Below, piece after piece: positions 50,380-57,880 of a stretch of DNA of 64,000 nt. The position numbers were made by a program, and so were the translations under genes. Location: contig NZ_CP075190.1 of NCBI RefSeq assembly GCF_020510585.1, forward strand, positions 3,036,001 through 3,100,000, given 5' to 3'. This DNA is from Ferribacterium limneticum (GTDB taxonomy: Bacteria > Pseudomonadota > Gammaproteobacteria > Burkholderiales > Rhodocyclaceae). Positions within the stretch are counted from its first letter, which is position 1; every line of letters begins with the position of its first letter. The notes below the pieces were generated by a model. It made no database searches, was not told the DNA's origin, and was given only the letters and a program-made list of their open reading frames with translations.

Positions 50380-50399
50380 TTTGCGACTCGCCTGAAAAC

Positions 50400-50822
50400 T
50401 CAGGCCGCCAGCAGGCGCCGCAAGCCGCGCATCAAAGTCCCGATGGCCGGCAGCTTCATGTACAACTCCTCAGCCGTATCCCAATAGTCGCGGTGATAGC
50501 AAACCTTGCCGTCGGCATCGAATCTGAGATGCGAGACGCCGCGCATGACTTGCGTCTCGCCCCTACCCCACAGCTTCACGCGGTAGTAGAACTCCCAGAC
50601 CAGCATGGCGCCGTTCTCATCGGTGACCTTTTCAGTCACGACAAAGCGCGGTTCGGCGACCTGCCCGAACATGTGCGTGAAGATGCGCTGGATAGCCGGC
50701 AGGCCGCGCACTTCGTTGAACGGATCCTTGAACCAAACGTTGTCGGCGTAGAACTCCGGGAAGCGGGCGACGCTGGCCGGGGCGAATTCGTTGTAGAAGA
50801 CAATCAGTTCGTCGAGGTTCAT
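50400..50822 (-). CDS. NTF2/SnoaL-like protein of the lipid cluster
   Basis: A 140-residue cone-fold (NTF2-like) protein, DELIVFYNEFAPASVARF at the start and WFKDPFNEVRG in the middle. It is encoded as the last gene of the lipid-modification operon, directly after the SDR gene (1-nt gap). The fold often binds a hydrophobic ligand or acts as a small isomerase/hydrolase. Homologues accompany CFA-synthase/FAD gene clusters. Specific function unknown. Confidence 0.8.
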   Translation of the reverse strand: MNLDELIVFYNEFAPASVARFPEFYADNVWFKDPFNEVRGLPAIQRIFTHMFGQVAEPRFVVTEKVTDENGAMLVWEFYYRVKLWGRGETQVMRGVSHLRFDADGKVCYHRDYWDTAEELYMKLPAIGTLMRGLRRLLAA

Positions 50823-50823
50823 G

Positions 50824-51579
50824 TCAGCCCCCGGTAAAACGGCGAATCAGCGGGAAATACCAGCGGTAGGGGAGCAGCGCGAAAAGTTTCATGACGCAGG
50901 TAAAACGCTTGGGAAAATGGATTTCGAAATTGGCCGTTTTGAAGCCGTCGACCGTGGCAATCGCCGCCTGTTCCGGCGTCAGCAACGCTGGCATTTCGAA
51001 GTCGTTTTTCGCCGTCAGTTGCGTTGAAACGAAGCCCGGATTGATCACCCAGACACCGATGCCCTTGGGCGCCAGATCGAGGTGCAGCACTTCGGCGAAG
51101 TGAATGAGCGCTGCCTTGCCCGGCCCGTAGGCCAGCGCCTTCGGCAGGCCGCGATAGCCGGCAACGCTGGCGACGAAGGCGATGCCACCGCCCGGTTTGA
51201 GGTCGCCGAGGACGGTGGCGAACAGGCGCATGGCAGCGTTGAAATTGACGGTGACGACCTGTTCGGCGACGGCCAGATCGAAATTATCGGCGCGCATAGG
51301 GACGTAGTCGCCAGCCAGATAGATGACGAGGTCGACATCACCCCAGACGGCCAGCAATCTTTTGCGTGCGGTACTCAAACTGACGATGTCGGTCGCATCG
51401 CAGGGCACTAGCAAGGCATCAGCGATAGCCAGGGCGGCGAGCTTGTCGGCGCTCCGGGCCGACAGTGCCAGGCTCGCGCCACGCTGGCTCAACTCGCAGG
51501 CGATAGCTGCACCGATACCGCTTGAAGCGCCGACCAGCCAGACGCGCTTGCCCTTCCAGTCGGTAATTTTCGGGTTCAT
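50824..51579 (-). CDS. Short-chain dehydrogenase/reductase
   Basis: A 251-residue NAD(P)-dependent enzyme. The Rossmann motif GASSGIG occurs in KRVWLVGASSGIGAAIA, and the catalytic part shows SVAGYRGLPKALAYGPGKAAL with Tyr-x3-Lys (YGPGK). The start ATG at 51579 (MNPKITDWKGKR) overlaps the DUF3833 stop by 4 nt. A degenerate dispersed-repeat copy codes for VDGFKTANFEIH near the C-terminus. The substrate is presumably a lipid-derived carbonyl, inferred from the neighbours. Confidence 0.9.
   Translation of the reverse strand: MNPKITDWKGKRVWLVGASSGIGAAIACELSQRGASLALSARSADKLAALAIADALLVPCDATDIVSLSTARKRLLAVWGDVDLVIYLAGDYVPMRADNFDLAVAEQVVTVNFNAAMRLFATVLGDLKPGGGIAFVASVAGYRGLPKALAYGPGKAALIHFAEVLHLDLAPKGIGVWVINPGFVSTQLTAKNDFEMPALLTPEQAAIATVDGFKTANFEIHFPKRFTCVMKLFALLPYRWYFPLIRRFTGG
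50921..50957 (-). repeat. Dispersed 37-bp element, copy 11 (degenerate, inside SDR gene)
   Basis: Minus strand reads GCCACGGTCGACGGCTTC then AAAACGGCCAATTTCGAAAT. The right half matches the consensus well, the left half poorly. Sense orientation; encodes ATVDGFKTANFEI. Confidence 0.5.
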
Positions 51580-52097
51580 CGCTTGACGAAGGTCAGCGTC
51601 ACTTCGCCCAGGTTGAAGCCCCATTTCGACATGTAGGAGCGGTTGATCATGACTTTGTCGTTCATCAGGAACATCCAGTCGTCGAAATCGACGTTGTACA
51701 CCTTGCCGTCGACCGGCAGGGCCAGCACGTAGCGCCAGCGCAGGGCGTTGCCGGAAACTTCGCCGATGGCCTCGCCGACGACATCATCAGCCCGACCTCG
51801 GAAGGTGCCGTCGGCCTGTTTGGTCAGCGTCCACACCCGGCGCGAAGTGGTGCCGTCGGACCACTTGAAGTTCTCGTCGAGGACGCCGGTGTCGCCCGTC
51901 CACTTGGCGTCGATAACGACGTGGAAGCGTTTTTGCACATCGCCGGAACGCCCCTGGAACATGCCCCAGGCGTCGAGCGTGCCGTTGAGGTAGGTCTTCA
52001 GGTCGAGCGCCGGTTGTTCAGCGCGGTATTGTTCGACACCGGTCGAGGCGCAGCCGGCAAGACCGAGGGTGAAGGCGGCAGCAAGCAAGAGTTTCAT
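51576..52097 (-). CDS. DUF3833 family lipoprotein
   Basis: A 173-residue lipoprotein with lipobox GLAGC (Cys16) and the DUF3833 pattern DLKTYLNGTLDAWGMFQGRSG, RFHVVIDAKW and DFDDWMFLMNDKVMINRSYMSKWGF. DUF3833 proteins typically travel with the CFA/FAD/chalcone-isomerase-like set and are thought to act on lipids in the envelope, but no reaction is known. It overlaps the SDR by 4 nt and follows the MFS gene by 3 nt. Confidence 0.92.
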   Translation of the reverse strand: MKLLLAAAFTLGLAGCASTGVEQYRAEQPALDLKTYLNGTLDAWGMFQGRSGDVQKRFHVVIDAKWTGDTGVLDENFKWSDGTTSRRVWTLTKQADGTFRGRADDVVGEAIGEVSGNALRWRYVLALPVDGKVYNVDFDDWMFLMNDKVMINRSYMSKWGFNLGEVTLTFVKR

Positions 52098-52100
52098 GGT

Positions 52101-53318
52101 TCAGATCTCCAGAGTGTGGCGCCAGCGCCAGAGCAGCGCGCCGGCCAGCGCCTTGAAGGCAAGTGGCAACAAGGCGTAGGCAAAGGTCAGCGCAGGCAGC
52201 CCGGCGCTACCGCCCGGCACATAGCCGAGCGCACCGAGCAAGGGTAGTGAAAGCCCGGCGGCGAGCGCCAGGTTGAGCTTGGCAACAAAATTCCAGACGC
52301 CGAAACAAGCCCCGGCCTGCCCCTGGCGTTCGCCAAGATCGGCGGCGATGGCGGCGGGCAGGGCTAGATCGGCGCCGAGTGCGAGACCGGAGGCGATGCA
52401 GATGACGGCGAAGGCCCAGACGTCACCTGCACCGAGCAGGCTGGCGCCAGCGAAGGCGAGTATCGAAACGACCATCGCCAATAGCCAGGCAAAGACGCGA
52501 CCGCGCCGGGCCGAGAGCATGACCCAGAGCGGCAGCGAGGCAGCGCCGACAATGAAGTACAGGGCGAGTAGCGGGCCGCTGGCGGACTCGGCCTGCAGGA
52601 CGTCGGCGACGAAGAAGAGGAAAAGCGTGGCTGGTAGCGCGGCGGCGATGCCGTTGGCGACGAAGACCATCAGCAGGCGGCGGAAGGCCGGGTCGGCGAA
52701 AACGCGGCGCAGGCTGGGCAGCAAAGGTTGGCTGGCGGCGAGCACCGGCTTGCCGACGCCGACGCGGCTGAAGGTCGTGACCGCAGCGATCAACAACAGC
52801 GGCGGCAATATCCAGCTCAGACGCGCGATGCCGTCGCTCAAACTGGCCGCCAGCACGGCCGGCAGGGCAGCGGCAAGAACGACGCCAAGCAGGCCGAAGC
52901 CTTCTCGGGCGGCGGTCAACCGGGTTCTCAGGGCGGAATCCTCGCCGATATCCGCCCCCCATGCCTGATAGGCGACGCTGGCCGCCGAGAAGCCGAGGTA
53001 GGTCAGAGCCAGCGAGCCGAGCAGCCAGAGTGCGGAATGTTCGGCAGGCGGATTGAGCAGCGCGACGAAACCGATGGCGAACGGCAGCAGGGCCAGCGCC
53101 ACCATGCGCGGACGGGATACGCGGTCGGCCAGCCAGCCGAGCCAGGGGTCGATGCCGGCATCGAGCAGGCGGGCGCCGAGCAGGATGAAACCGAGCAAGG
53201 CCAGTTCCATGCCGGCGGTTTCGGCGTAGTAACGGGGGACGTGGACGTAGATGGGGAGGGCGGCGAAGGCCAGGGGGAGGCCTAGAAGGCCATAGGAGAG
53301 GATGCGGCCGTTGGTCAT
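52101..53318 (-). CDS. MFS transporter, MelB/GPH-like
   Basis: A 405-residue membrane protein with about twelve hydrophobic segments, of the major facilitator superfamily. The motif ARLLDAGIDPWLGWLADR in the loop after helix 2 is characteristic of the GPH (MelB-like) branch. Encoded in the lipid cluster; homologues in such clusters are proposed transporters or flippases of lipids or precursors. The gene starts 592 nt from the chalcone-isomerase-like gene, with a long inverted repeat in between, so it may have its own promoter. Confidence 0.88.
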   Translation of the reverse strand: MTNGRILSYGLLGLPLAFAALPIYVHVPRYYAETAGMELALLGFILLGARLLDAGIDPWLGWLADRVSRPRMVALALLPFAIGFVALLNPPAEHSALWLLGSLALTYLGFSAASVAYQAWGADIGEDSALRTRLTAAREGFGLLGVVLAAALPAVLAASLSDGIARLSWILPPLLLIAAVTTFSRVGVGKPVLAASQPLLPSLRRVFADPAFRRLLMVFVANGIAAALPATLFLFFVADVLQAESASGPLLALYFIVGAASLPLWVMLSARRGRVFAWLLAMVVSILAFAGASLLGAGDVWAFAVICIASGLALGADLALPAAIAADLGERQGQAGACFGVWNFVAKLNLALAAGLSLPLLGALGYVPGGSAGLPALTFAYALLPLAFKALAGALLWRWRHTLEI

Positions 53319-53343
53319 GGTTTGCTGCCTGACGATTGGCAGG

Positions 53344-53551
53344 GGGTTCCGCCCTTGCGGGGCGTCTCACTTTTTCTTGCTTCGCCAAGAAAAAGTAAGC
53401 AAAAAAAAGGCGACCCTGGGTCGGTGCCGGCTGCGCCGGTTCCCTGCGCTACTCGGAGCTGGCGGGGGCTGCGGAACTCGGGCTTCGCCCTCAGACAGTC
53501 CTCGCCCTTTATCCGCCAGCCCCTGCGTTGCTCGGCACCTCTCAAGGGGCC
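53344..53551 (+). repeat. Long inverted repeat, left arm
   Basis: Left arm of an imperfect inverted repeat (partner 53675-53886). Contains its own hairpin, ACTTTTTCTTG with CAAGAAAAAGT (53369-53396), followed by GGCGACCC, TGCGCTACTCGG and CTGCGGAACTCGGGCTTCGC. The arms agree over most of their length with scattered mismatches and small indels. Confidence 0.85.
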
Positions 53552-53593
53552 CGGTGAAACGATCCGTGCTTGAGCTTCCGTGTCTGAATGGCA

Positions 53594-53631
53594 GATTTCA
53601 TTTTTTGGCTTTTTTCCCGGTTGACCGTGGA
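53594..53631 (-). repeat. Dispersed 37-bp element, copy 12 (in the loop of the inverted repeat)
   Basis: Minus strand reads TTCCACGGTCAACCGGGAAA then AAAGCCAAAAAATGAAAT. It lies in the central 123 bp between the two long arms. Confidence 0.88.
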
Positions 53632-53674
53632 AACCGGTTTTTTGCGCAACATCGGTCGAGTCCGGACGCCTTTG

Positions 53675-53886
53675 GGGTCCCCGTGGAAGGCGCTGAGCAA
53701 CGCAGGAAGGCCGGGGGCAGTCGGCGAGGACTGTTTGAGGGCGAAGCCCGAGTTCCGCAGCCGCCCGGCCTGCCGAGTAGCGCAAGGGACCGGCGTAGCC
53801 GGCGCCGCCCTCGGGGTCGCCTTTTCTTTGGCTACTTTCTTTTGGCGAAGCAAAAGAAAGTACGCCCGCCAACAAGGCGGAAACCC
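53675..53886 (-). repeat. Long inverted repeat, right arm
   Basis: Right arm, reverse complement of 53344-53551 with mismatches. It contains a 12-bp hairpin, TACTTTCTTTTG with CAAAAGAAAGTA (53833-53862), the counterpart of the left-arm hairpin. Confidence 0.85.
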
Positions 53887-53910
53887 AAGCCTGATCCGGA
53901 GGAACAAAAG

Positions 53911-54459
53911 TCATCCGACCCGCCTCAACAGCGCCGCCCGCAACCCCGGCGCACTCGTCTTCGCATCCAGCCAGATGCCAAAAAACGCCCGCGCAAAATC
54001 CGCATCGGCGACTTCCCCAAGCAAACGCCCATTGAAGTAAAACCGCGCAACCCCGGTCTCATACTGCCCAACGATGAAATCCCCTTCCTTCACGTCCGGG
54101 AAAATCCGCGTCATCAGCTCGCCCCAGGGCTTAAGGGCAACCTCATCCGCCCCCAACGCCCGCATTTCCTTGACGCTGGCGTCGGCGATGGCCGCCCCGG
54201 CAATCGTCCGCTTGTAGTCAAGCCGCAACGCCAACGGCGGCCGTTGCGGATCATCCCCCGCCCACAGCGTCGCTTCGTAAACAAGAAAGCCGAAGCGCCG
54301 AAACTCACCGTTGCCCCAGCGCTTGAGGCCGGCCGTCGGGTCGGTATTGGCAAACGCGGCGAACGGCGCCGCGGCCAGCGCCAGCAACAGCCGACGACGC
54401 GCCCCCGAGACCATTTCATTTTTGGCCGTTTCTTCCGGTTGACCGTAGGATTCGCTCAT
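53911..54459 (-). CDS. Chalcone isomerase-like protein
   Basis: A 182-residue secreted protein of the bacterial chalcone-isomerase-like family (WGNGEFRRFGFLVYEATLW, YKRTIAGAAIADASVKEM, DFIVGQYETGVARFYFNG). Such proteins may bind fatty acids. A signal peptide (RRRLLLALAAAPFAAFA) is present. Start choice is uncertain. The ATG at 54459 (MSESYGQPEE) includes a dispersed-repeat copy as residues 5-16, whereas the ATG at 54414 (MVSGARRRLLL) begins after it. The gene lies 22 nt from the CFA-like gene and is the last before the inverted-repeat gap. Confidence 0.82.
   Translation of the reverse strand: MSESYGQPEETAKNEMVSGARRRLLLALAAAPFAAFANTDPTAGLKRWGNGEFRRFGFLVYEATLWAGDDPQRPPLALRLDYKRTIAGAAIADASVKEMRALGADEVALKPWGELMTRIFPDVKEGDFIVGQYETGVARFYFNGRLLGEVADADFARAFFGIWLDAKTSAPGLRAALLRRVG
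54412..54448 (-). repeat. Dispersed 37-bp element, copy 13 (at the start of the chalcone isomerase-like gene)
   Basis: Minus strand reads CCTACGGTCAACCGGAAG then AAACGGCCAAAAATGAAATG. It supplies either N-terminal codons or the leader of the gene, and ends in the possible start codon. Confidence 0.9.
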
Positions 54460-54481
54460 TCGCGCCCCCGAGGCCACCGGA

Positions 54482-55666
54482 TCAACGGTGCGTGAGTTCA
54501 AACTGGACGACATCGATATTCCCGGCCAGGAAGCCTGCCTCGCAATAACAAAGGTACATGCGCCACAGGCGGCGGAAAGGCTCGTCGAAACCGAGCTTCT
54601 GAATTTCGGGCCAGTTGGCTTCGAAGGCGTGGCGCCATTCGGCCAGCGTCCGGGCGTAGTCCTGACCGAAGGCGTATTCGTTGCGGACGATCAGCCCCTG
54701 TTTGGCCACAGCGGCACGGAAAGCGGCGCGCGAGGGCAGCATGCCGCCGGGGAAGATGTATTGCTGGATGAAATCGGTACTGCGCCGGTATTCCGGGAAG
54801 ATGTCGTCGCGGATGGTGATGCTCTGGACAACAGCCCTTCCCTCAGTCTTGAGCGCCTTGGCGACGGTCTTGAAATAGCTCGGCCACCAGCGCTCGCCGA
54901 CGGCTTCGAACATTTCGATGGAAACAACGTGGTCGAATTGTTCGTTCAGATCGCGGTAATCCTGCAGACGCAGGTCGGCATCCGGCACACGTTTCTTAGC
55001 CCAGGCCAGTTGGGCCGGCGACAGGGTCAGGCCGGTCGTCCGCAAGCCGTGCTGCACGGCCATTTCGGCAAAACCGCCCCAGCCACAGCCGATTTCCAGC
55101 ACGTTCTGGCCAGGTGCAGCTTTCAGGCAATTCAGGATGCGGCGGTACTTGGCGTGCTGGGCAGTTTCGAGAGAACCGTCGTCGGCTTCGCGATAGACGG
55201 CCGAGGAATAACTCATGCTCGGGTCAAGCCAGAGTTTGTAGAAGTCATTGCCGAGATCGTAGTGCGCCATGATGTTGCGCTTGCTGCCGCTGCGGCTGTT
55301 GCTGTTCAGCCAGTGGCGGATGCGGGCAGCGAACAGGCTGCCCCAAGAGCCATAGACGGCTTTTTTGAGCTGTTCGCGATTGGCCGCCAGCAGTCTTAAT
55401 AGCCCGGTGACATCGGGCGAATCCCACTGCCCGTCGAGGTAGGCTTCGGCCAGGCCGATGTCGCCGCGCGCCAGCACCTGGCCGAACATTGCCTCGTCAT
55501 GGACCTGCATGGTGACGCCATGTTCGCCCTCCCCGAACAGCGCACTGGTGCCGCCCGGCAAACGGACTTCGAGCATTCCGCCCTGCAGCTTTTGGAGCAG
55601 GTCGAAGACCAGGCGGGTGTCGCGGGCCAGCCTCTCGCTGCCGCGCAAAATCATCGTGTTGTTCAT
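54482..55666 (-). CDS. Cyclopropane-fatty-acyl-phospholipid synthase-like methyltransferase
   Basis: A 394-residue SAM-dependent methyltransferase acting on unsaturated acyl chains of phospholipids. The N-terminal domain (FGEGEHGVTMQVHDEAMFGQVLARGDIGLAEAYLDGQW) precedes the catalytic domain. That domain shows MAHYDLGNDFYKLW, the SAM motif VLEIGCGWGGFAEMA, HVVSIEMFEAVGERWW and RMYLCYCEAGF. It can be a true cyclopropane synthase or a methyltransferase like UfaM of Rhodobacter furan fatty acid synthesis; the FAD and DUF1365 partners favour the latter group. The start ATG at 55666 overlaps the DUF1365 stop by 4 nt. Confidence 0.93.
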   Translation of the reverse strand: MNNTMILRGSERLARDTRLVFDLLQKLQGGMLEVRLPGGTSALFGEGEHGVTMQVHDEAMFGQVLARGDIGLAEAYLDGQWDSPDVTGLLRLLAANREQLKKAVYGSWGSLFAARIRHWLNSNSRSGSKRNIMAHYDLGNDFYKLWLDPSMSYSSAVYREADDGSLETAQHAKYRRILNCLKAAPGQNVLEIGCGWGGFAEMAVQHGLRTTGLTLSPAQLAWAKKRVPDADLRLQDYRDLNEQFDHVVSIEMFEAVGERWWPSYFKTVAKALKTEGRAVVQSITIRDDIFPEYRRSTDFIQQYIFPGGMLPSRAAFRAAVAKQGLIVRNEYAFGQDYARTLAEWRHAFEANWPEIQKLGFDEPFRRLWRMYLCYCEAGFLAGNIDVVQFELTHR

Positions 55667-56424
55667 TTTGTCGAATCCCGGAGGGGTTGAGGAACGTGGG
55701 CGCCGCGGAAGGGCACCCCTTTCAGCCACAGCTTCACGGCCTGCCAGTGGATGCGGAAGATCACGCCGGCGGTGAGGAAAGGCATTTTGAGGAAGGCGCC
55801 GAGCAAGGCCGCCGTGGACCAAGCGCGCGGCTTGCCCGAGATCGAGGTGAGCAGCAGTTCGCCGTCGGCGTCGTCGTAGTCGATACGGGCCAGCGGCACC
55901 GGGCGATCTAGATGGAAGCGGAAACGGTAGCCGCCTTCGATCTCGTTGAATGGCGAGACATGAAATTCCTTGGTGGCACGCAGTTCCTGAGCGTCGCGCA
56001 GTGGCGAACCGCCGACGTTGTGCAGCAGGTAGCAGTGGTGGCCGCCGAAGGTGTTGTTCACTTCAGCCAGCACAGCGATCAGCCCGCCCTCAACATTCCG
56101 GCAGAACCAGAAACTGACCGGATTGAAGACGAAGCCAAAAACCCGCGGGAAGCATTGCAGCGTGATCTCGCCGTCGTCAGGCAAGCCGTGCTGGCGCAGT
56201 TGCGCCTGTATCCACGGCAACAACGGGCTGCCGTCGCGTGGCCCATGGTCTTTCTGGCGGAAGCTGAGCACATTCCCACGGTCAACCGAAAAAATCGGGC
56301 AATTTGCCAAGGTCAGGTCGCGCACCGGCAACTGAACGTAGAAGACCGGATAGACGAAGGCGTTCACCGCCGGCCGCAAGCGCCGGTGCATGACATGGCC
56401 GAGGAAGAGGCGCGGGTGGTTCAT
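55663..56424 (-). CDS. DUF1365 family protein
   Basis: A 253-residue protein of DUF1365, with LFLGHVMHRRLRPAVNAFVYPVFYVQLPV at the start, VFGFVFNPVSFWFC in the middle and KEFHVSPFN later. Almost always found between a CFA-like methyltransferase and an FAD protein; its function is unknown. A dispersed-repeat copy is translated here near residues 40-53 (ANCPIFSVDRGNVLSF), in a loop position that the family does not need to keep. The start ATG at 56424 fits the family; overlap with cfa is 4 nt. Confidence 0.92.
   Translation of the reverse strand: MNHPRLFLGHVMHRRLRPAVNAFVYPVFYVQLPVRDLTLANCPIFSVDRGNVLSFRQKDHGPRDGSPLLPWIQAQLRQHGLPDDGEITLQCFPRVFGFVFNPVSFWFCRNVEGGLIAVLAEVNNTFGGHHCYLLHNVGGSPLRDAQELRATKEFHVSPFNEIEGGYRFRFHLDRPVPLARIDYDDADGELLLTSISGKPRAWSTAALLGAFLKMPFLTAGVIFRIHWQAVKLWLKGVPFRGAHVPQPLRDSTK
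56275..56310 (+). repeat. Dispersed 37-bp element, copy 14 (inside DUF1365 gene)
   Basis: CCCACGGTCAACCGAAAA then AATCGGGCAATTTGCCAAG. Antisense to the DUF1365 gene, coding for NCPIFSVDRGN. Confidence 0.8.
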
Positions 56425-56431
56425 GGTCGGC

Positions 56432-57772
56432 TCAGACCGTTTCCAACTCGGGCTTGACGGTGACCGCATCGACTTGCCACGGCGCCATGACACCCAGGCC
56501 ATTAACGACGCGCAGCGCCGATTTCAGGCCATCTTCGTGGAAGCCATAGCTACCCCAGGCGCCGGCCAGCCAGATGCCGTTTTCACCCTGGACATCGGCC
56601 AGCCGCTGCTGGGCGGCGATGGCCGGGGCGTCGAAAATGGGGTGGGCGTAGTCGAACTCGGCCAGCACCGAGGTCGGGTCCGGCTCGCGCGCCGGGTTGA
56701 GGGTGACGACGACCGGTGTATCGAATGGCAGGGGTTGTAGCCTGTTGATCAGGTAGGAAACGCCGACCGGCTGCTCGCCGGGCTCGCCGCTACCGGCAAA
56801 GTAGTTCCACGCCGACCACAGCTTCTCATCGCGCGGCAGCAGGGCGCGGTCGGTGTGCAAAATCGCCCGGTTGGGCTGGTAGCGGATCGCCGAGAGCACG
56901 TCGCGCTGGCCGTCGGTGGCCGTGAAGCCGAGGATGGCCTGAGCCTGATCGCTGTGGCAGGCCATCACAACTTGATCGAAAGTATCGCAGCCGGCGGCGT
57001 GCGTCACCTTGAGCCAACCACCTTCGCGGCAGACAGCGCTGACCGGACAGGCCAGCCGGATTTCCCCGCCATTGGTGATGAGTCGCGTGGCGATTTTCCG
57101 CACATAAGCGCGACCGCCGCCGACCACCGTCCGCCACATCGGCCGGTCGAAAACCTGCAGCAGACCGTGGTTCTGACAAAAGCGAATGAAGGTGGCCAGC
57201 GGCATGTCGCGCATCTGCCCGGTCGGGCAGGACCAGATGGCAGCCGCCATCGGCAGCAGATACCAGTCGGCAAAAGCACTCGAATAGCCGCCATCGCTCA
57301 GAAATTCCCGCAGACTGAGTTCGTTATCCGGATGCGTCGCCAGCCAGGCCGTGCTTTCGCGATTGAAACGCAGGATATCGGTCAGCATCGACCAGAACTG
57401 CGGGCGGAACAGATTGCGCCTTTGCCCGAAAACCGTCGCCAGATTGCTGCCGGCCCATTCGAGATCGGGGTTTTCCAGACTGACCGCGAAGGACATCTCG
57501 GTTTCGACGCTGTCGACCCCGAGCAACTCGAACATCGCGATCAGATTGGGATAGGTCTTGTCATTGAAAACCAGGAATCCCGTATCAACCGGATGCGTCT
57601 TGCCTTCCAAAGTCACGTCCACCGTATTGGTATGGCCACCCAGATAGGCGCCGGCTTCAAACAGTGTCACGTCAAAATCGCGGCTCAACAGCCAGGCGCT
57701 GGCCAGCCCGGAAATGCCGGCGCCGACAACCGCAATCCGTTTTCTTGATGTCCTGTTTGATGTTGAAAACAC
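56432..57772 (-). CDS. FAD-dependent amine-oxidase-like protein of the lipid cluster
   Basis: A 446-residue flavoprotein with the N-terminal FAD motif RIAVVGAGISGLASAWLLS and GAYLGGHTNTVDV. It ends in LAGAWGSYGFHEDGLKSAL, the amine-oxidase-like family pattern. In Rhodobacter, related clusters make furan fatty acids using a FAD protein downstream of a methyltransferase. Here the substrate is inferred, not shown. The start is GTG at 57772 with AAGGAG seven bases upstream. It is the first gene of the cluster and is divergent from the MerR regulator. Confidence 0.9.
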   Translation of the reverse strand: MFSTSNRTSRKRIAVVGAGISGLASAWLLSRDFDVTLFEAGAYLGGHTNTVDVTLEGKTHPVDTGFLVFNDKTYPNLIAMFELLGVDSVETEMSFAVSLENPDLEWAGSNLATVFGQRRNLFRPQFWSMLTDILRFNRESTAWLATHPDNELSLREFLSDGGYSSAFADWYLLPMAAAIWSCPTGQMRDMPLATFIRFCQNHGLLQVFDRPMWRTVVGGGRAYVRKIATRLITNGGEIRLACPVSAVCREGGWLKVTHAAGCDTFDQVVMACHSDQAQAILGFTATDGQRDVLSAIRYQPNRAILHTDRALLPRDEKLWSAWNYFAGSGEPGEQPVGVSYLINRLQPLPFDTPVVVTLNPAREPDPTSVLAEFDYAHPIFDAPAIAAQQRLADVQGENGIWLAGAWGSYGFHEDGLKSALRVVNGLGVMAPWQVDAVTVKPELETV

Positions 57773-57790
57773 GCTTAGCTCCTTACTTGT

Positions 57791-57880
57791 TTTGTCCTAG
57801 ACAAACAGGACGTTTGTTCGTAAGATAGCCAGCAAAGAATGACTTGTCAACGGTTTGTCTAACATTTGTTCAGGACAAAT
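57791..57880. promoter_or_regulatory. Divergent promoter region with phased TTTGT/ACAAA half-sites
   Basis: The 108-nt gap between the FAD gene and the MerR gene holds TTTGTCCTAGACAAA (57791-57805), ACAAACAGGACGTTTGT (57801-57817) and ATTTGTTCAGGACAAAT (57864-57880). It also holds single TTTGTC at 57854. Half-sites start 10-12 bp apart, close to one DNA turn. The arrangement suits a multimeric MerR/CarH-type repressor covering both promoters. Binding is inferred. Confidence 0.55.

Larger units (their letters stand above)
53319..53910. other. 592-bp gap filled by a long inverted repeat
   Basis: No gene is supported here. The gap, between the MFS and chalcone-isomerase-like genes, is made of two roughly 210-bp arms in opposite orientation (53344-53551 and 53675-53886) and a 123-bp centre that contains a dispersed-repeat copy. 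Confidence 0.8.

Noticed and set aside
52912..52935. GGTCAACCGGGTT in the MFS transporter gene
   Set aside because: Only the 10-bp core matches; the flanks and the GGCCAATTTT half are missing.
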